Positions 33,839 to 41,479 of a DNA stretch of 64,000 nucleotides are shown in pieces. The DNA is from Rathayibacter sp. VKM Ac-2754. GTDB taxonomy: Bacteria; Actinomycetota; Actinomycetes; Actinomycetales; Microbacteriaceae. The notes below the pieces were generated by a model, which was not told where the DNA came from, searched no databases, and saw only the letters and a program-made list of their open reading frames with translations. Positions within the stretch are counted from its first letter, which is position 1. Each line of letters begins with the position of its first letter. The DNA lies in assembly GCF_009807095.1 (NCBI RefSeq), contig NZ_WUCC01000006.1, positions 186,001 through 250,000 of the forward strand, in the 5' to 3' direction. The translations under genes and the position numbers were made by a program.

Positions 33839-34511
33839 CGCCGTCGTCCGGGTCGATGCCGGGCAGGATCCCGTCCTCCACTGCGCGGCGGAGGAGGTCG
33901 ACCTTCGTCGGCGCGGGCCGCCCGATCTCGACGTACTTGTCGCGGATGCGGTCGAGGTACTCCTTGGCGGTCGAGACCGAGATCTGCAGGCGCTCGGCGA
34001 CCAGCTTGAGGGGGAGCCCTGAGGCGTAGAGGTGCAGCACGTCGCGCTCGCGGCGGCCGAGGACGGCGCGAGCGAAGTCGTCGTCGGCGTCGATCGCCGA
34101 GGCCCACTCGAGATTGTTGAGCACCTCGCCGCGCGCGACCGTGCGGATCGCGGCGATGACCGTCGACATCGGCGACGACTTCGGGATGACCCCGGCGGCT
34201 CCCGCGGCGAGCGCCTCCCGCACGGCGACGACGCGGTCGGCGATGCTGTGCACCAGCACGGCGGAGCCGCGGACCTGGCCCCACTTGACGTTGGCGGTGA
34301 TGCTCGACCCGTCGTTCAGCGAGAGGTCGAGCACGAGCACCTCGATCTCGGCGCCTCCGAGCAGCTGCTCCAGCGCCCCGACGGTCTCGGCCGCGGCGAC
34401 GACGTGCATCCCCGCGCTCTCGATCGCGGCGGCGACGCCCAGCCGCACCGACTCGTGGTCGTCGACGATCGCCACGCGGACCCGGGGCTCAGTGCTCATC
34501 GTCGACTCCAT
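33825..34511 (-). CDS. LuxR/NarL-family response regulator
   Basis: A 228-residue regulator. The receiver domain has VAIVDDHESVRLG (acidic pair), LVLDLSLND (phosphorylated Asp) and PKSS (conserved Lys). The C-terminal LuxR helix-turn-helix is LGRRERDVLHLYASGLPLKLVAERLQISVSTAKEYLDRI, in which the usual T-V-K is T-A-K. Two starts are possible: ATG 34511, 8 nt after TACGAT (leaderless), or ATG 34499 with GGAG 7 nt upstream; the longer is given. It heads the operon with the two membrane proteins downstream. Confidence 0.92.
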   Translation of the reverse strand: MESTMSTEPRVRVAIVDDHESVRLGVAAAIESAGMHVVAAAETVGALEQLLGGAEIEVLVLDLSLNDGSSITANVKWGQVRGSAVLVHSIADRVVAVREALAAGAAGVIPKSSPMSTVIAAIRTVARGEVLNNLEWASAIDADDDFARAVLGRRERDVLHLYASGLPLKLVAERLQISVSTAKEYLDRIRDKYVEIGRPAPTKVDLLRRAVEDGILPGIDPDDGDAGR

Positions 34512-34519
34512 CGGGGCTC

Positions 34520-34525
34520 ATCGTA
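34520..34525 (-). promoter_or_regulatory. -10 box TACGAT of the two-component operon
   Basis: TACGAT lies 8 nt before ATG 34511 in the 27-bp gap after the RNA methyltransferase gene. Confidence 0.4.
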
Positions 34526-34538
34526 GCGAGGCGGGCCC

Positions 34539-35843
34539 TCACGCCCCGCGGCGGGTGAGGCGGGCGACGGCCTCCACGTGCGAGGTGTGCGGGAAGAGGT
34601 CGAAGCCGTCGAGGCGCTCGAGCTCGTAGCCGCCGGCCGTCAGCGAGCCGACGTCGCGGGCGAGCGCGACCGGGTCGCAGGCCACGTAGACCAGCTGCGC
34701 GGGCGCGAGCTCGATCAGGGCGTCGGTGACGGCCCTGCCCGCTCCCGAGCGCGGCGGGTCGAGGACGACCGTGGCGGCGCGCCAGCGCTCGCGCTCCCGG
34801 GCGTCGGCCTGCGCCACGGCGTCGCGGAGGTAGCGGTCGACGCGAGCGGTCACGGCGCGGGCGCCCGGCTGGTCGGCCAGGTTCTCGAGAGCGTGCTCGG
34901 TCGCCCGCGCGTCGCTCTCGACGCTGGTGATGCGCACGCCCGCGCCGAGGCGGTCGGTGAGCGCCGCGGCGAGGAGCCCCACGCCTCCGTAGAGGTCGTG
35001 GTTCGCCGCGCGGAGATCGGCGAGCTCGGCGTCGACGCTCGCCTGCACCGCGTCGAAGAGAGTGGTCGCGGCGCCCCGGTGCACCTGCCAGAAGCCGGCG
35101 CGGTCGACGCGGAACGTGCGGTCGGCGACGAACTCGGTGACGACGGTGCGGTCCCTCCGCGCGCGCTTGTCACTGGGGTCGTGAACGAGGACGGCGGCCC
35201 CCTCCGACCCCGCGGCGTCGACGAGATCGACGACCGAGCCGGGCGCGAGGCGCTGGCCGAGCGGAGCGGCCGCCGTCGACGCGGCGGTCGCGAGCGGCAG
35301 GGAGTCGACGGTGACGACGTGGTGGCTGCGCCCGGCGTAGGGCCCGACGCGACCGTCGTCGTCGACGTGCAGGCGGTTGCGGGTGCGCCAGCCGAGGCCG
35401 CCGGAGTCGTCGTCGCCGTGCACCGGCGACACCTCGACGCTGACCTCGCGGCGGGCGAAGCGCGAGAAGGAGTCCTCGAGCACGAGGCGCTTCAACGCGC
35501 GCTGGTGATCGAGGGCCGCGTGACCGAATTCCGCCCCGCCGACGCGCTCCTCGGGACGCCGGTCCAGAGCCGCCTCCGGCCAGATGTGCGCGACGCGGTG
35601 CGGCGAGGCCTCGAGGACCTCGAGGGCGTCGCCGCGCCAGAAGCTGGCGTGCCTGACCTCGCTGATGCGCACCCGCACCCGCTCGCCGGGCAGGACGTCG
35701 GGGACGAAGATCACGCGACCCTCGTGCCGGGCGACGAACACGCCGCCGTGGGCGACGTTGCTAATGTCGACCTCGATCTCGGTTCCGAGTGCTGGGTCGG
35801 CCCCCTCGGGGCGGGACGGCGCGCGGGACGGAGTCTGTGCCAT
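34539..35843 (-). CDS. TrmA/RumA-family RNA 5-methyluridine methyltransferase
   Basis: A 434-residue SAM-dependent enzyme that methylates a uridine in rRNA or tRNA. An N-terminal TRAM domain (EVDISNVAHGGVFVARHEGRV) binds RNA. The catalytic domain has FWQVHRGAA, DLYGGVGLLA (SAM motif I, the usual Cys replaced by Gly), DPPRSGAGR and the nucleophile in VYVACDPVALARD, then TSHVEAVARL. The four Cys that hold an iron-sulfur cluster in RumA/RlmD are absent (the region reads RRPEERVGGAEFGH). The ATG 35841-35843 faces maf across 44 bp. Confidence 0.9.
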   Translation of the reverse strand: MAQTPSRAPSRPEGADPALGTEIEVDISNVAHGGVFVARHEGRVIFVPDVLPGERVRVRISEVRHASFWRGDALEVLEASPHRVAHIWPEAALDRRPEERVGGAEFGHAALDHQRALKRLVLEDSFSRFARREVSVEVSPVHGDDDSGGLGWRTRNRLHVDDDGRVGPYAGRSHHVVTVDSLPLATAASTAAAPLGQRLAPGSVVDLVDAAGSEGAAVLVHDPSDKRARRDRTVVTEFVADRTFRVDRAGFWQVHRGAATTLFDAVQASVDAELADLRAANHDLYGGVGLLAAALTDRLGAGVRITSVESDARATEHALENLADQPGARAVTARVDRYLRDAVAQADARERERWRAATVVLDPPRSGAGRAVTDALIELAPAQLVYVACDPVALARDVGSLTAGGYELERLDGFDLFPHTSHVEAVARLTRRGA

Positions 35844-35887
35844 CCGTCGAGCATCCCACAGCGTGGGTGCGACCGCAGGGAGCCCGC

Positions 35888-36514
35888 GTGCGCCTCTACC
35901 TCGCCTCCACCTCCCCCGCGCGGCTCGCGCTGCTGCGGGCCACGGGGATCGAGCCCGTCGTCGTGCCGTCGCAGGTGGACGAGCCGGCGGCCGTCGCCCG
36001 CGCCGAGGCCGAGGGCGGGGCCGCTCTCGACGCCGATGCGACCGTCGCGCTCCTCGCCCGCGCCAAGGCGACGGCGGTCCTCGGGCCGGACATCGACGGG
36101 CTCGTCCTCGGCGGCGACTCGGCCTTCGTGCTCGACGGCGTCGTCCACGGCAAGCCGCACGAGCCCGAGCGGGCCAGGGAGCGCTGGCGGGCGCAGCGCG
36201 GTCGCACCGGCCGTCTGCACTCCGGCCACTGGCTGATCGATCACCGCGGCGGGCGGGTGAACGCCGAGGCCGGAGCCGTCACCTCGGCGGCCGTCACCTT
36301 CGCCGCCGACATCGACGACTCCGAGATCGACGCCTACATCGCCACCGGGGAGCCGCTCGAGGTCGCCGGCGCCTTCACCATCGACGGGCTCGCCGCCGGA
36401 TTCATCAGCCGGATCGAGGGCGACCCCTCGACCGTGATCGGCATGTCGGTGCCCACCCTGCGCTCGCTGGTCCGCGGATTCGGGATCGACTGGCCCTCGC
36501 TCTGGAACCGCTGA
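35888..36514 (+). CDS. Maf-family nucleotide pyrophosphatase
   Basis: A 208-residue protein that hydrolyses non-standard or pyrimidine nucleoside triphosphates. LYLASTSPARLALLRATGI is the N-terminal signature, DSAFVLDGVVHGKP the substrate loop, and YIATGEPLEVAGAFTIDG with PSTVIGMSVP complete the fold. Where many members have GADT, this has GGDS. The start is GTG 35888-35890 with AGGGAG 7 nt upstream; the ATG at 35789 would read through the neighbouring gene. It lies just ahead of the biotin carboxylase gene, as often in actinobacteria. Confidence 0.92.
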   Translation: MRLYLASTSPARLALLRATGIEPVVVPSQVDEPAAVARAEAEGGAALDADATVALLARAKATAVLGPDIDGLVLGGDSAFVLDGVVHGKPHEPERARERWRAQRGRTGRLHSGHWLIDHRGGRVNAEAGAVTSAAVTFAADIDDSEIDAYIATGEPLEVAGAFTIDGLAAGFISRIEGDPSTVIGMSVPTLRSLVRGFGIDWPSLWNR

Positions 36515-36526
36515 GGCGCCCGGCCG

Positions 36527-36538
36527 CGCTTGTGCGGA
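36527..36538 (+). promoter_or_regulatory. Shared carboxylase motif CGCTTGTGCGGA (copy 2)
   Basis: Identical to 25041-25052 and placed 75 nt before the ATG at 36614. It lies just after the maf stop. Confidence 0.5.
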
Positions 36539-36599
36539 ACCGACGAAGCCCCCTCCCTTCTTTGTGGAGAGCCGCGCGAGGCATCGCCGACCGGCCCCC

Positions 36600-36605
36600 T
36601 AGTGT
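36600..36605 (+). promoter_or_regulatory. -10 box TAGTGT of the biotin carboxylase gene
   Basis: TAGTGT is followed by 8 nt and the ATG at 36614. The spacing suggests a leaderless or near-leaderless mRNA. Confidence 0.45.
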
Positions 36606-36613
36606 TGGGGACC

Positions 36614-38374
36614 ATGTCGCGCATTACGAAGGTGCTCATCGCCAACCGAGGCGAGATCGCCGTCCGAGTCATCCGTGCCGCCCGTGACAGCGGGATCGCC
36701 TCCGTCGCCGTCTACGCCGACCAGGACCGCGACGCCGTGCACAGCCGCCTCGCCGACGAGGCCTACGCCCTGGGCGGCACCACCAGCGCCGAGACGTACC
36801 TCGTCATCGAGAAGATCCTCTCGGTCGCCCGCCGCTCCGGCGCCGACGCCGTGCACCCGGGCTACGGGTTCCTCGCCGAGAACGCCGACTTCGCCCGCGC
36901 CGTCCTCGACGCCGGGCTCGTCTGGATCGGCCCGAGCCCCGACGCCATCGAGAGCCTGGGCGACAAGGTGTCGGCCCGACACATCGCCGAGAAGGTCGGC
37001 GCTCCCCTCGCCCCCGGCACGCTGAATCCCGTCTCGGGTGCCGCCGAGGTGCTCGAGTTCGTCGACCAGTACGGCCTGCCCGTCGCCATCAAGGCGGCGT
37101 TCGGAGGCGGCGGCCGCGGTCTCAAGGTCGCCCGCGAGCGCGACGAGATCGAGGAGCTCTTCGCCTCCGCGACCCGCGAGGCCGTCGCCGCCTTCGGTCG
37201 CGGCGAGTGCTTCGTCGAGAAGTACCTCGACCAGCCGCGCCACGTCGAGACGCAGTGCCTCGCCGACTCGCACGGGAACGTCGTCGTCGTCTCGACCCGC
37301 GACTGCTCGCTGCAGCGCCGGCACCAGAAGCTCGTCGAGGAGGCCCCCGCGCCGTTCCTGACCGAGGCGCAGAACAGCGAGCTCTACCGGGCGTCGAAGG
37401 CGATCCTCCGCGAGGTCGGCTACGTCGGCGCGGGCACCTGCGAGTTCCTCATCGGCAAGGACGGCACGGTCTCGTTCCTCGAGGTGAACACGCGCCTGCA
37501 GGTCGAGCACCCCGTGTCGGAGGAGGTCACCGGCATCGACCTCGTCCGCGAGCAGTTCCGCCTCGCCGAGGGCGGCACCCTCGACTACGACGACCCGGAG
37601 CCGCGCGGCCACTCGTTCGAGTTCCGCATCAACGGCGAGGACGCGGGTCGCGGCTTCCTGCCCGCCCCGGGTCCGATCCACGTCTTCAAGGCCCCCGGCG
37701 GACCGGGCGTCCGCGTCGACTCCGGCGTCGTCGCCGGCGACGTGATCTCGGGCTCGTTCGACTCCCTCCTCGCGAAGCTGATCGTCACCGGCCGCACCCG
37801 CGAGGAGGCGCTCGAGCGCTCGCGCCGCGCCCTCGCCGAGTTCGAGGTCACCGGCCTGCCGACCGTCCTGCCCTTCCACCGCGTCATCGTCGAGGACCCG
37901 GCCTTCGCCCCCGAGGGCGGCGCCCCGTTCACGATCTACACCCGGTGGATCGAGACCGAGTTCGACAACACCATCGAGGCGTGGAGCGGCGAGCCCGGCG
38001 CGATCCCGGAGCCGGGAGCCCGCCAGAACGTCGTCGTCGAGGTCGACGGACGCCGCGTCGACGTGTCCCTGCCCAGCGACCTCGTCGGCGCGGCCCCCGC
38101 CCGCGGCACCACCGCCGCATCCCCCAAGCGCCGCGGCGCCGGATCCGTGAGCACCGTCACCGGCGACTCCGTCACGGCGCCGATGCAGGCGACCATCGTC
38201 AAGGTCGCCGTCGCCGAGGGCGACACCGTCGTCGCCGGCGACCTCGTCGTCGTCCTCGAGGCGATGAAGATGGAGCAGCCGCTCACCGCCCACAAGGACG
38301 GCACCGTCCGCGGCCTCGCCGCCGAGGCCGGCACGACCGTGTCCTCCGGCCACGTCTTGTTGTCCATCGTCTGA
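36614..38374 (+). CDS. Acyl-CoA carboxylase alpha subunit (biotin carboxylase + BCCP)
   Basis: A 586-residue protein. The biotin carboxylase domain begins [19 protein letters not shown] and continues with [42 protein letters not shown] and [22 protein letters not shown]. The last 75 residues are a biotin carrier with EAMKMEQP; the biotinylated Lys is residue 552. The chain is short for this class, with little between the two domains, as in AccA3/AccBC of actinobacteria. The ATG at 36614 was chosen over one at 36530 because of the promoter position. It works with the beta subunit at 25130 and epsilon at 30960, after biotinylation by BirA. Confidence 0.96.
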   Translation: MSRITKVLIANRGEIAVRVIRAARDSGIASVAVYADQDRDAVHSRLADEAYALGGTTSAETYLVIEKILSVARRSGADAVHPGYGFLAENADFARAVLDAGLVWIGPSPDAIESLGDKVSARHIAEKVGAPLAPGTLNPVSGAAEVLEFVDQYGLPVAIKAAFGGGGRGLKVARERDEIEELFASATREAVAAFGRGECFVEKYLDQPRHVETQCLADSHGNVVVVSTRDCSLQRRHQKLVEEAPAPFLTEAQNSELYRASKAILREVGYVGAGTCEFLIGKDGTVSFLEVNTRLQVEHPVSEEVTGIDLVREQFRLAEGGTLDYDDPEPRGHSFEFRINGEDAGRGFLPAPGPIHVFKAPGGPGVRVDSGVVAGDVISGSFDSLLAKLIVTGRTREEALERSRRALAEFEVTGLPTVLPFHRVIVEDPAFAPEGGAPFTIYTRWIETEFDNTIEAWSGEPGAIPEPGARQNVVVEVDGRRVDVSLPSDLVGAAPARGTTAASPKRRGAGSVSTVTGDSVTAPMQATIVKVAVAEGDTVVAGDLVVVLEAMKMEQPLTAHKDGTVRGLAAEAGTTVSSGHVLLSIV

Positions 38375-38470
38375 GCCGCTCCCTGCGCGGCTCAGCGCGG
38401 TCGGCCTCCTGAGGTGGTGCGTTCCGCAGAGCGGGTCGCGTCGCGCTGCCGTGAATCGCTGGCACGCGAT
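38373..38470 (-). repeat. Repeat family B, copy overlapping the carboxylase 3' end
   Basis: Reverse-complement copy of the element whose + form contains ATCGCGTGCCAGCGATTC. It begins inside the TGA of the carboxylase gene. GAGCCGC and GCGGCTC at its edge form a 7-bp hairpin that may terminate that transcript. Confidence 0.65.
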
Positions 38471-38615
38471 TCCCGTCGCGGCGCTCTCCCCTGAACCGAA
38501 CTCGTCTTCGCGCGGTCCCCGCGATGCGACTGCAGCGATAAGGCTGAGACGCCAGAATCGGCGAGTTCTTCCACTTCGGCGGCTCTCCGCCTCAGTTGCG
38601 CGGCTCGTTCAGTGA

Positions 38616-38930
38616 GGAGAGACGTCGGCGTCCCCTCGCCTCTCCTCCCATGCTGGTCGAGTAGCCCCGCAGGGGCGTATCGAAACCCACCAGCTTCAGC
38701 GGGCCGACTCTGCACCCTGACGTTCTGAAGGGGCGGGTCTCGATACGCCCTCCGCGAGGGCTACTCGACCAGCGGAGAGAGACGTCGGCGCCCCCTCCCC
38801 TCCATGCTGGTCGAGTAGCCCCGCAGGGGCGTATCGAGACCCACCGCCTCCAGCGGGCCGGTTCTGCAGCCTCACGGTCTGAAGCGGGCGGGTCTCGATA
38901 CGCCCTCTGCAAGGGCTACTCGACCAGCGG
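38616..38930. repeat. Repeat family A: tandem pair of about 157-bp composite units
   Basis: Each unit starts GGAGAGACGTCGGCG and contains GCTGGTCGAGTAGCCC (forward) and, about 80 bp later, its inverted mate GGGCTACTCGACCAGC. The four arms are 38652-38694, 38735-38774, 38806-38845 and 38890-38929. Each arm has an inner hairpin such as GCCCC-GCA-GGGGC. The layout resembles REP/BIME elements. Confidence 0.8.
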
Positions 38931-38986
38931 GCTGGCCCGGCGGCGCACCAGACGTCTCCCAACTAGGCGCGAGGGCGCGATCGAGA

Positions 38987-39084
38987 ATCGCGTGCCAGCG
39001 ATTCGAGACAGCCCGACGGAACCCGCTCTGCGGAACTCACCATCTCGACAAGCCGACCGCGCGGAGCCGCGCGGGGAGCGGCTC
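38987..39084 (+). repeat. Repeat family B, + copy
   Basis: Begins ATCGCGTGCCAGCGATTCGA and runs to GGGGAGCGGCTC. It matches the 112-bp units at 43458-43790 with about one change in eight bases by eye. Confidence 0.65.
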
Positions 39085-39097
39085 CGAAGACGGCGCG

Positions 39098-39128
39098 GCA
39101 CATCGTCGGCTTTCAGCCGACGATGTGC
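39098..39128. terminator. Terminator hairpin spanning the lpdA stop
   Basis: A perfect 14-bp stem (left arm 39098-39111, right arm 39115-39128) with the 3-nt loop TTC. The lpdA stop codon (39113-39115) sits in the loop. Confidence 0.75.
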
Positions 39129-40552
39129 ATGGCGCGCGCCGCGTCCGAGATGGAGCCGGTGAGGCTCGGGTAGACGGTGAAGGCGCGGGCGACCTGGTCG
39201 ACGGTGAGGCGGTGCTCGACCGCGAGGGCGAGGGGGAAGATCAGCTCGCTCGCCTTGGGGGCGACGATGACGCCTCCGATCACGGTGCCGGAGCCGGTGC
39301 GGGCGAAGAGCTTCACGAATCCGTCGCGGATGCCCATCATCTTCGCGCGCGGGTTCGCGGCGAGCGGCAGCTTGTAGATCTCACCCTGCGCGATGCCCTC
39401 CTCGATCTCGCGCTGGCTCCAGCCGACCGTCGCGATCTCGGGCTGGGTGAAGATGTTCGCGGCGACGTTGCGCACCTCGGTCGGGTTCACCGCATCGCCC
39501 ATCGCGTGGAACACACCGGTGCGGCCCTGCATGGCGGCGACGGAGGCGAGCGGCAGGAACGTCGTGCAGTCGCCGGCGGCGTAGATCGAGGGGACGCTCG
39601 TGCGCGCGACGCGGTTGACGCGGATGTGACCCGAGTCGGTGAGCTGGACCCCCGCCTCCTCGAGGCCGATGCCCGCGGTGTTCGGCACGGAGCCGACGGC
39701 CATCAGGCAGTGCGAGCCCTCGACGACTCGGCCGTCGGACAGCACGGCGCGGACGCCCTTCTCGGTGCGCTCGACGCGGTCGGCACGCGACTTCGAGAGC
39801 ACGACCATGCCGTTGCGCTTGAAGACGTTCTCGATGACCGCGGCGGCGTCGGCGTCCTCGCCGGGCAGCACCTGGTCGCGGGACGAGATCAGGGTGACCC
39901 TCGCCCCGAGCGCGCGGTAGGCGGAGGCGAACTCGGCGCCGGTCACGCCGGAGCCGACGACGATGAGGTGCTCGGGCACCGACTTGAGGTTGTAGAGCTG
40001 GGTCCAGCTCATGATCCGCTCGCCGTCGGGGGTGGCCGTCGGGAGGACGCGGGGGCTCGCGCCGACCGAGACGACGATGGTGTCGGCCTCGATCCGGTCG
40101 AAGTCCATGCCCTCGCCTCCCGCGGCGGTCGACACGATCAGGGCGTTCGAGCCGTCGAGACGCCCGTCGCCCTGGATGATCTTCACGCCGTGGTGCACGA
40201 GGTTCGCGCGCATGTCCTCCGACTGCTGCCGCGCGAGGCCGAGGAGGCGCTTGTTCACGGTCGCGAGGTTCACGGCGACCTCGGGACGGACCGGCTTGTT
40301 GGTCTGCTCCGAGCGCGTGAAGAACTGGACGCCCAGGTCGGCGGCCTCGCCGATGGCGTTGGTCGCCTCCGCCGTCGCGATGAGCGACTTCGACGGGACG
40401 ACATCGGTGATGACGGCGGACCCGCCGACCCCCACCCGCTCGACCAGAGTGACCTCGGCGCCGAGCTGCGCGCCGGCGATGGCGGCTTCGTAGCCCCCGG
40501 GTCCTCCTCCGAGAACGGCGATCCTCTGCGTGCGCTCGAACTCGTAAGCCAT
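39113..40552 (-). CDS. lpdA: NAD(P)H-quinone dehydrogenase, LpdA type
   Basis: A 479-residue flavoprotein of the pyridine nucleotide-disulfide oxidoreductase fold. VLGGGPGGYEAAIAGAQLGA binds FAD, VVGSGVTGAEFASAYRALGA binds NAD(P)H, and YAAGDCT is the second FAD motif. The redox-active CxxxxC is missing: the region reads GGSAVITDVVPSKSLIATA, as in Mycobacterium tuberculosis LpdA (Rv3303c), a quinone reductase rather than a lipoamide dehydrogenase. The ATG 40550-40552 is taken because longer readings run into the divergent PNP promoter. It shares a 93-bp divergent gap with the purine phosphorylase gene. Confidence 0.9.
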   Translation of the reverse strand: MAYEFERTQRIAVLGGGPGGYEAAIAGAQLGAEVTLVERVGVGGSAVITDVVPSKSLIATAEATNAIGEAADLGVQFFTRSEQTNKPVRPEVAVNLATVNKRLLGLARQQSEDMRANLVHHGVKIIQGDGRLDGSNALIVSTAAGGEGMDFDRIEADTIVVSVGASPRVLPTATPDGERIMSWTQLYNLKSVPEHLIVVGSGVTGAEFASAYRALGARVTLISSRDQVLPGEDADAAAVIENVFKRNGMVVLSKSRADRVERTEKGVRAVLSDGRVVEGSHCLMAVGSVPNTAGIGLEEAGVQLTDSGHIRVNRVARTSVPSIYAAGDCTTFLPLASVAAMQGRTGVFHAMGDAVNPTEVRNVAANIFTQPEIATVGWSQREIEEGIAQGEIYKLPLAANPRAKMMGIRDGFVKLFARTGSGTVIGGVIVAPKASELIFPLALAVEHRLTVDQVARAFTVYPSLTGSISDAARAMHIVG

Positions 40553-40633
40553 GCGTCCATCATCCCTTCTCGCTGGGAAACCGCCCAATCGCGGAGCGTC
40601 CCGGGAGTCGGGCGCTCCCCGGCGCACCGTGGA

Positions 40634-40639
40634 TAGGGT
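40634..40639 (+). promoter_or_regulatory. -10 box TAGGGT, leaderless start of the PNP gene
   Basis: TAGGGT, 6 nt, then ATG at 40646; identical hexamer and spacing to the carboxylase beta promoter. Confidence 0.6.
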
Positions 40640-40645
40640 GGACGA

Positions 40646-41479
40646 ATGGCCGACCAGACCCCCCATCCGCTCGATTCCCCCGACGCCGATCCCTTCGCGA
40701 TCGCCGCCGAAGCCGCCTCCCAGATCGCCTCGGCGACGGGAGTCGAGAGGCACGACATCGCCCTCACGCTCGGCAGCGGCTGGGGCAAGGCCGCCGACCT
40801 CATCGGCGAGACGACGGCCACCGTGCCGGCGACCGACATCCTCGGATTCTCGAAGCCCGCCGTGCACGGGCACGGCGGCTTCCTCCGCTCGGTGCTGCTG
40901 CCCAGCGGCAAGCGCGCGCTGATCATCGGCGCCCGCACCCACTACTACGAGGGCTACGGCGTGCGGCGGGTCGCGCACAGCGTCCGCGTCGCCGCGGCGA
41001 CCGGCGCCTCGGTGATGATCCTGACCAACGGCGCCGGCGGCATCAAGGAGCACTGGACGCCCGGCACGCCCGTGCTGATCAGCGACCACATCAACCTCAC
41101 CGCGGACTCCCCGCTCGAGGGCGCGACCTTCGTCGACCTCACCGACCTCTACTCCTCCCGCCTCCGCGCCCTCGCCCGCGAGACCCGCGCCGACCTCGAC
41201 GACGGGGTCTACGTGCAGTTCCGCGGCCCGCACTACGAGACCCCCGCCGAGGTGCAGATGGCGCGGATCATCGGCGGACACATCGTCGGCATGTCGACCG
41301 CACTCGAGGCGATCGCGGCCCGCGAGGCCGGCATGGAGGTGCTCGGGATGTCGCTGATCACCAACCTCGCCGCGGGCATCCAGAAGACGCCGCTCAGCCA
41401 CGAGGAGGTCCTCGAGGCGGGCCGGAACGCCGAGGACGACCTGGCGCGCCTGCTCGCCGCGATCACGAGCGCGCTGTGA
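40646..41479 (+). CDS. Purine-nucleoside phosphorylase, trimeric type
   Basis: A 277-residue enzyme cleaving purine (deoxy)nucleosides with phosphate to base and pentose 1-phosphate. LTLGSGWGKAAD is the phosphate loop, HGHGGFLRSVLL follows, then TNGAGGI, the family signature QFRGPHYETPAEVQM and GMSTALEAIAAREAGMEVLGMSLITNLAAG. This is the trimeric class specific for 6-oxopurines. The GTGA overlap with the downstream mutase couples the phosphorolysis and mutase steps. Confidence 0.95.
   Translation: MADQTPHPLDSPDADPFAIAAEAASQIASATGVERHDIALTLGSGWGKAADLIGETTATVPATDILGFSKPAVHGHGGFLRSVLLPSGKRALIIGARTHYYEGYGVRRVAHSVRVAAATGASVMILTNGAGGIKEHWTPGTPVLISDHINLTADSPLEGATFVDLTDLYSSRLRALARETRADLDDGVYVQFRGPHYETPAEVQMARIIGGHIVGMSTALEAIAAREAGMEVLGMSLITNLAAGIQKTPLSHEEVLEAGRNAEDDLARLLAAITSAL

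Larger units (their letters stand above)
38375..39112. other. 738-bp gene-free region made of repeats
   Basis: Two copies of family B flank a tandem pair of family A composite units. Apart from these I see about 145 bp (38471-38615) with no recognised feature. Frames open here are by-products of the repeats. Confidence 0.75.

Noticed and set aside
34537-34560. Hairpin at the end of the RNA methyltransferase gene
   Set aside because: CCTCAC and GTGAGG pair, but the inner part has mismatches, giving only about 6 bp. Too weak to list as a terminator.
38592-38962. Two overlapping small - strand frames
   Set aside because: They lie wholly within repeat families A and B and resemble no protein; the frames come from the repeat composition.
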